NCBI RefSeq assembly: GCF_029962605.1
Contig: NZ_CP124752.1
Coordinates: forward strand, 1-9,297
DNA from: Serratia sarumanii
GTDB lineage: Bacteria; Pseudomonadota; Gammaproteobacteria; Enterobacterales; Enterobacteriaceae
Length of the DNA: 9,297 nucleotides
Direction of reading: 5' to 3'
Position 1 is the first letter of the stretch. Every line of letters starts with the position of its first letter. The notes below the pieces were generated by a model. That model was not told the DNA's origin. It did no database searches and saw only the letters and a list, made by a program, of their open reading frames with translations. A program made the translations under genes and the position numbers. Shown one piece after another: positions 6,974-9,297 of the stretch.

Positions 6974-8071
6974 CTATCGTGAAAATGACCAGCCTTTATC
7001 CGGCTTCTGTCGTGTCTGTTCGGCGAGTCTCTGCTGTTCTTTCTCCTGCTGACGCTGTTTTTCTGCCAGTCGCTCCATTTCCTGATGTATCCCCTGAAAC
7101 TCCGCCATCGCATCGTTCACAAGGGACTGAAGGTCGATTTCTTCCTGTATGTCCTTCATGGCATCACTGACCCGTGCGTTCAGTTTCTCCGGCTCTTTCT
7201 CAAAATCGAAAACCCTGCCGGAAGTGTCTTCCTGCGCAGGTTCAGGCTTCTGCTCTTGTTTTATCGTCAGGTTATCCCGCTCGCTGATGGCTTCCCGTAG
7301 CGAGGTGGTCACGTCAATCACACTGTCACGTTCATCACGAGACTGCTCCGCCTGCCTTTCAGCGTCCCTGCGCTCAAGGATGGCCTGTAACTGCGCAGTA
7401 TCGAACCGCTGAACCTGTCCCGCGCCAAGATGCCGCTCAGGCTCACGCTCAATGCCCTGAGCTTTGAGTGAGCGTGCATCAACGCGGTCGGTATGCTGAT
7501 ACCGTTCAAGGTGCTTATTCTGTAGGTCAGCCCAGCGTTCCCGCTGGGCGACGAGGTGCTCTTTGCGTTCTGTCGGCGTTTCCCCGAAACGTGCCTTTTT
7601 CGCACCGCCGCGCTCAGGGGCTTTGCTGTTAGCTCGCTTAAAATACTGCTGCGGGTCACGGTCGATACCGTCATTCATCCGCTCAGAGAACATGATATGC
7701 GCGTGCGGCTGCTCGCCGCCGGCTATCGCCGCTTTCGGATTATGAATGGCGAACTGATACGCATGACGGTCGCCGATTTCCTGCCGGACAAAATCGCGGA
7801 CAAGCTCAAGGCGTTGTTCGGGTTTTAGCTCGCGCGGCAGGGCAATCTCGATTTCACGGTAGGTACAGCCGTTGGCACGTTCAGACGTGTCAGCGGCTTT
7901 CCAGAACTCAGACGGTTTATGCTCTGCCCACGCAGGCATATTACCGGACTCCTTGTGCTCAAGGTCGGAGTCTTTTTCACGGGCATACTTTCCCTCACGC
8001 GAAATATAATCGGCATGGGGAGAGGCACTGCCTTTCCCGCCGGTTTTTACGCTGAGGTGATAGGAGGCCAT
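6974..8071 (-). CDS. mobA: MOBQ-family relaxase MobA (MobA/MobL)
   Basis: MobA nicks one strand at oriT, stays attached to its 5' end and leads it into the recipient. The 365-residue protein opens with the MOBQ motif I (HADYISREGKY, 19-29), whose Tyr22 aligns with catalytic Tyr25 of R1162 MobA. The metal-binding histidines are His110 and the HAH at 123-125, and acidic Glu73/Glu75 match the R1162 pair. Residues 1 to about 190 form the relaxase domain; after a linker, about 300-350 is Gln/Glu/Lys-rich and likely coiled coil. It lacks the C-terminal primase domain of R1162 MobA, as in pSC101 MobA. The start is set by the conserved MASYHLSVKTGG opening; the Shine-Dalgarno is weak (GGGA about 10 bases away). 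The gene points away from oriT, which lies about 30 bases upstream, so binding of MobA at oriT could also repress it. Confidence 0.93.
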   Translation of the reverse strand: MASYHLSVKTGGKGSASPHADYISREGKYAREKDSDLEHKESGNMPAWAEHKPSEFWKAADTSERANGCTYREIEIALPRELKPEQRLELVRDFVRQEIGDRHAYQFAIHNPKAAIAGGEQPHAHIMFSERMNDGIDRDPQQYFKRANSKAPERGGAKKARFGETPTERKEHLVAQRERWADLQNKHLERYQHTDRVDARSLKAQGIEREPERHLGAGQVQRFDTAQLQAILERRDAERQAEQSRDERDSVIDVTTSLREAISERDNLTIKQEQKPEPAQEDTSGRVFDFEKEPEKLNARVSDAMKDIQEEIDLQSLVNDAMAEFQGIHQEMERLAEKQRQQEKEQQRLAEQTRQKPDKGWSFSR

Positions 8072-8100
8072 CGTGTTTTTATCCCGCTGAAGGCGCGCAC

Positions 8101-8140
8101 CGTTTCTGAACGAAGTGAAGAAACGTCTAAGTGCGCACTG
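8101..8140 (+). other. oriT: Origin of transfer (IncQ/pSC101-type oriT)
   Basis: An inverted repeat CGTTTCT (8101-8107) / AGAAACG (8119-8125) is followed by the core TCTAAGTGCGCACTG (8126-8140). This is the arrangement of the R1162/RSF1010 oriT and of the related site in pSC101. By analogy the nick falls after TAAGTGCG, between 8135 and 8136 on the plus strand. The core includes a 10-bp palindrome AGTGCGCACT (8130-8139). It lies between the divergent mobA and mobX genes. Confidence 0.9.
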
Positions 8141-8161
8141 ATAATAAAAAGCTTATCAGTG
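8136..8161. repeat. Inverted repeat abutting the predicted nick site
   Basis: CACTGATAA (8136-8144) and TTATCAGTG (8153-8161) are a perfect 9-bp inverted repeat with an 8-base A/T-rich spacer. The left arm begins at the first base after the predicted nick. It could be a site for MobX or another relaxosome protein, or a hairpin at the leading end of transferred single strand. Confidence 0.7.
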
Positions 8162-8174
8162 ATTCTACCTGCAT

Positions 8175-8204
8175 TTGACCTCGGCCGCCATTCCTGACCA
8201 TAAT
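8175..8204 (+). promoter_or_regulatory. Candidate promoter of mobX
   Basis: TTGACC (8175-8180) and CATAAT (8199-8204) each match five of six sigma-70 consensus bases and are 18 bases apart. They lie 25 bases upstream of the mobX-like gene and just past the oriT palindrome. Confidence 0.5.
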
Positions 8205-8229
8205 TTCCACATCAACATTCAGAGGATAA

Positions 8230-8703
8230 ATGGGCATGAATAAAAGCGAAAAACAGGAAAAATGGGCAGCAGACAGAGTGCAGTACATTCGCGGCTTAAA
8301 GTCGCCGAATGAACAGCAGAAACTCATGCTGATACTGACGGATAAAGCGGATAAAACAGCGCAGGATATCAAAACGCTGTCCCTGCTGATGAAGGCTGAA
8401 CAGGCAGCAGAAAAAGCGCAGGAAGCCAGAGCAAAAGTCATGAATCTGATACAGGCCGAAAAACGGGCAGAAGCCAGAGCCGCCCGTAAAGCCCGTGACC
8501 ATGCGCTGTACCAGTCAGCCGGACTGCTTATCCTGGCGGGTCTGGTTGACAGCCAGACGGGGAAGCCTGTTGATGATACCGCTGCCTTGCTGGGTGCATT
8601 AGCCAGTCTGAATGACCTGTCGAGGGATAATCCGAAGTGGTCAGACTGGAAAATCAGAGGTCAGGAACTGCTGAACAGCAAGAAGTCTGACAGCTCTGCA
8701 TAG
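8230..8703 (+). CDS. mobX: MobX/TraD-like mobilisation accessory protein
   Basis: This 157-residue protein is highly charged, with a Lys/Glu/Ala-rich helical N-terminal part (1 to about 85). A small C-terminal domain follows at about 84-130 (ARKARDHALYQSAGLLILAG, then DDTAALLGALASL) matching the TraD family of small conjugal-transfer proteins that accompany MOBQ relaxases. The same gene, divergent from mobA, is present in pSC101, where mobX is needed for mobilisation (from memory). It probably binds oriT DNA or MobA as part of the relaxosome. The AGAGG at 8221-8225 is only 4 bases from the ATG at 8230 but 10 from the in-frame ATG at 8236, so the true product may be 155 residues (MNKSEKQ...). 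It ends at a strong terminator. No membrane segment is evident. Confidence 0.85.
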   Translation: MGMNKSEKQEKWAADRVQYIRGLKSPNEQQKLMLILTDKADKTAQDIKTLSLLMKAEQAAEKAQEARAKVMNLIQAEKRAEARAARKARDHALYQSAGLLILAGLVDSQTGKPVDDTAALLGALASLNDLSRDNPKWSDWKIRGQELLNSKKSDSSA

Positions 8704-8725
8704 CAGACCTGCCATAAAACGCCCT

Positions 8726-8750
8726 GAGAAGCCCGTGACGGGCTTTTCTT
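8726..8750 (+). terminator. Rho-independent terminator of mobX
   Basis: AAGCCCG (8729-8735) and CGGGCTT (8739-8745) form a GC-rich stem with a 3-base loop, extended by three outer pairs (one G-T wobble) to about 10 bp and followed by TTTTCTT. It lies 23 bases after the mobX stop and insulates par and the origin from mobX transcription. Confidence 0.9.
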
Positions 8751-8751
8751 G

Positions 8752-8995
8752 TGTCATGGGTAGATTTCCTCGTGTGAGTCCATGAAAAGCGCCTGTAGCA
8801 TCATTTACCCCCATTCCCTGCCAGAGCCGTGAGCGTAGCGAACTGAATGTCACGAAAAAGACAGCGACTCAGGTGTCTGATGGTCGGAGACGAAAGGAAT
8901 ATTCAGCGATTTGCCCGAGCTTGCGAGGGTGCTACCTCATTCTTTCGTGTTTGAAGGTATGTTTTTTGGAGGAGCAAACGCTGTTTGCGACATCC
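8752..8995. other. par: pSC101-type par (stability/gyrase-binding) region
   Basis: This non-coding stretch closely matches the pSC101 par locus as I remember it, with blocks such as GCCAGAGCCGTGAGCG, CTGATGGTCGGAGACG and GATTTGCCCGAGCTTGCGAG. In pSC101 par is a cis-acting DNA gyrase binding site that gives stable inheritance and helps origin function through supercoiling; it encodes no protein. Inverted repeats include GTCT (8875-8878) / AGAC (8888-8891) and GCAAAC (8974-8979) / GTTTGC (8983-8988). Related sequence is also found on other enterobacterial plasmids. The borders given are approximate. Confidence 0.8.
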
Positions 8996-9030
8996 TTTTA
9001 TCATATCGCTCAACTGGCACTGGCGGTTAG

Positions 9031-9039
9031 TTATCCACA
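9031..9039 (+). other. DnaA box of the replication origin
   Basis: TTATCCACA is a perfect consensus DnaA box; at this place pSC101 has TTATACACA (from memory). Host DnaA binds here and acts with Rep to open the origin. Confidence 0.9.
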
Positions 9040-9045
9040 AAGCTG

Positions 9046-9117
9046 GGATCTATTCTTTTTTATCTTTTTTATTCTTTCTTTATTCTAGTGATTTTAATAT
9101 TTTGTTTTATAAGTAAA
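9046..9117. other. AT-rich unwinding region of the origin
   Basis: A very T-rich tract on the plus strand (GATCTATTCTTTT, then repeated TTTATTCT-like units) lies between the DnaA box and the iterons. The first 13 bases resemble the GATC-starting 13-mers of oriC. In pSC101 this interval also holds an IHF site; I see no clean IHF consensus here, the nearest being AATCAC on the minus strand near 9088-9093. Strand opening is expected within this tract. Confidence 0.75.
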
Positions 9118-9126
9118 AAATACATG

Positions 9127-9147
9127 AAAGGTTAAGTGAAAATTAGG
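9127..9147 (+). repeat. Iteron 1 (Rep binding site)
   Basis: This 21-bp unit starts AAAGGTTAAGTG and ends AAAATTAGG. It is identical to iteron 3 and directly abuts iteron 2. Rep monomers bind here to begin replication, and the copies also titrate Rep for copy-number control. Confidence 0.93.
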
Positions 9148-9168
9148 AAAGGTTAAGCAAAAATTAGG
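9148..9168 (+). repeat. Iteron 2 (Rep binding site)
   Basis: This 21-bp copy differs from the others at two bases (AAGCA in place of AAGTG at positions 8-12 of the unit) and is in tandem with iteron 1 with no gap. Confidence 0.92.
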
Positions 9169-9179
9169 ATCCCCCTTCA

Positions 9180-9200
9180 AAAGGTTAAGTGAAAATTAGG
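9180..9200 (+). repeat. Iteron 3 (Rep binding site)
   Basis: This 21-bp copy is identical to iteron 1 and separated from iteron 2 by 11 bases (ATCCCCCTTCA), about one helical turn. The same 0-then-11 spacing of three 21-bp iterons is found in pSC101. Confidence 0.93.
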
Positions 9201-9222
9201 TAATCCACACAACCACATAAAA

Positions 9223-9265
9223 GGTTATGACAATGAAATTGACATAACCAAGCGGAAGGGTTATG
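9223..9265. promoter_or_regulatory. Rep autoregulatory operator
   Basis: The heptamer GGTTATG occurs at 9223-9229 and 9259-9265, with its inverse CATAACC between them at 9243-9249, making two overlapping palindromes. AAAGGTTATG resembles the iteron start AAAGGTTAAG, as expected of a Rep-dimer operator built from iteron half-sites. The repeats bracket the -35 and overlap the -10 of the rep promoter, so binding would block transcription. Confidence 0.75.
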
Positions 9266-9267
9266 TT
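9239..9267 (+). promoter_or_regulatory. rep promoter
   Basis: A perfect -35 TTGACA (9239-9244) and a -10 TATGTT (9262-9267, four of six) are separated by 17 bases. Transcription would start near 9274, in or after the palindrome TTTTAAAA (9269-9276), and run across the circle junction into rep at position 1. The pSC101 rep promoter has the same position relative to the TTAAAATCAC block, which is retained here at 9271-9280. Confidence 0.8.
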
Positions 9268-9297
9268 GTTTTAAAATCACAACCAATGGTTTTAGTC

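Noticed and set aside
8873..9088. 71-codon frame across the par and origin region.
   Set aside because: It runs through known non-coding DNA (par, DnaA box, AT-rich tract), the protein ends in low-complexity Phe/Leu/Ile from the T-rich tract, and no ribosome site is apparent.
9088..9093. Possible IHF site on the minus strand in the AT-rich region.
   Set aside because: It departs from the consensus at two fixed positions, so an IHF site cannot be claimed, although pSC101 has one nearby.
1..9297. Searched for antibiotic resistance genes, transposases or insertion sequences, toxin-antitoxin pairs, tRNAs and CRISPR arrays.
   Set aside because: All sizeable coding frames are accounted for by replication, restriction-modification and mobilisation genes; no terminal repeats of an insertion sequence or regularly spaced repeats beyond the iterons were seen.

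Overview
The window looks like a complete small mobilisable plasmid of an enterobacterial host (Escherichia, Salmonella, Klebsiella and relatives), cut open exactly at the start codon of its replication gene. The initiator protein, the three iterons with their spacing, the DnaA box and AT-rich stretch, the par region, the mobA/mobX genes with oriT, and a psi-like XerC/XerD site all match the pSC101 family as I know it from memory. The last bases read directly into the rep start with the distances expected of an intact rep promoter, so the ends are probably continuous on a circle.

Layout from left to right: the initiator gene rep (1-957) and a small helix-turn-helix/coiled-coil gene (965-1414) form an operon. 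A hairpin-rich stretch (1415-1555) leads into a 28-bp Xer recombination core (1556-1583). Immediately after it comes the cargo, a type III restriction-modification operon: mod (1700-3697), a beta-class adenine DNA methyltransferase, and res (3702-6338), a DEAH helicase-endonuclease. A hairpin terminator (6351-6375) separates it from two minus-strand mobilisation genes: a membrane MobB-like protein (6377-6961) and the MOBQ relaxase MobA (6974-8071). oriT (8101-8140) lies between mobA and the divergent plus-strand mobX-like gene (8230-8703), which ends at a strong terminator. The gene-free stretch 8704-9297 holds the par/gyrase region, DnaA box, AT-rich unwinding region, three iterons and the autoregulated rep promoter.

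How it works together: Rep, with host DnaA, starts replication at the iterons and represses its own promoter. par and the Xer site keep the plasmid stably inherited and monomeric. MobA, MobX and the MobB-like protein let it be moved by a helper conjugation system. The type III system protects the host and may also stabilise the plasmid. No antibiotic-resistance gene, transposase or CRISPR array is present.

The most interesting points are these: iterons and the rep operator have changed together with one half of the Rep protein while the architecture stayed as in pSC101; the cargo begins directly at the Xer core site; mod is a base-composition mosaic and carries an A9 tract at which either one-base slip would stop translation before the catalytic motif; and a 9-bp palindrome starts flush with the predicted nick site.
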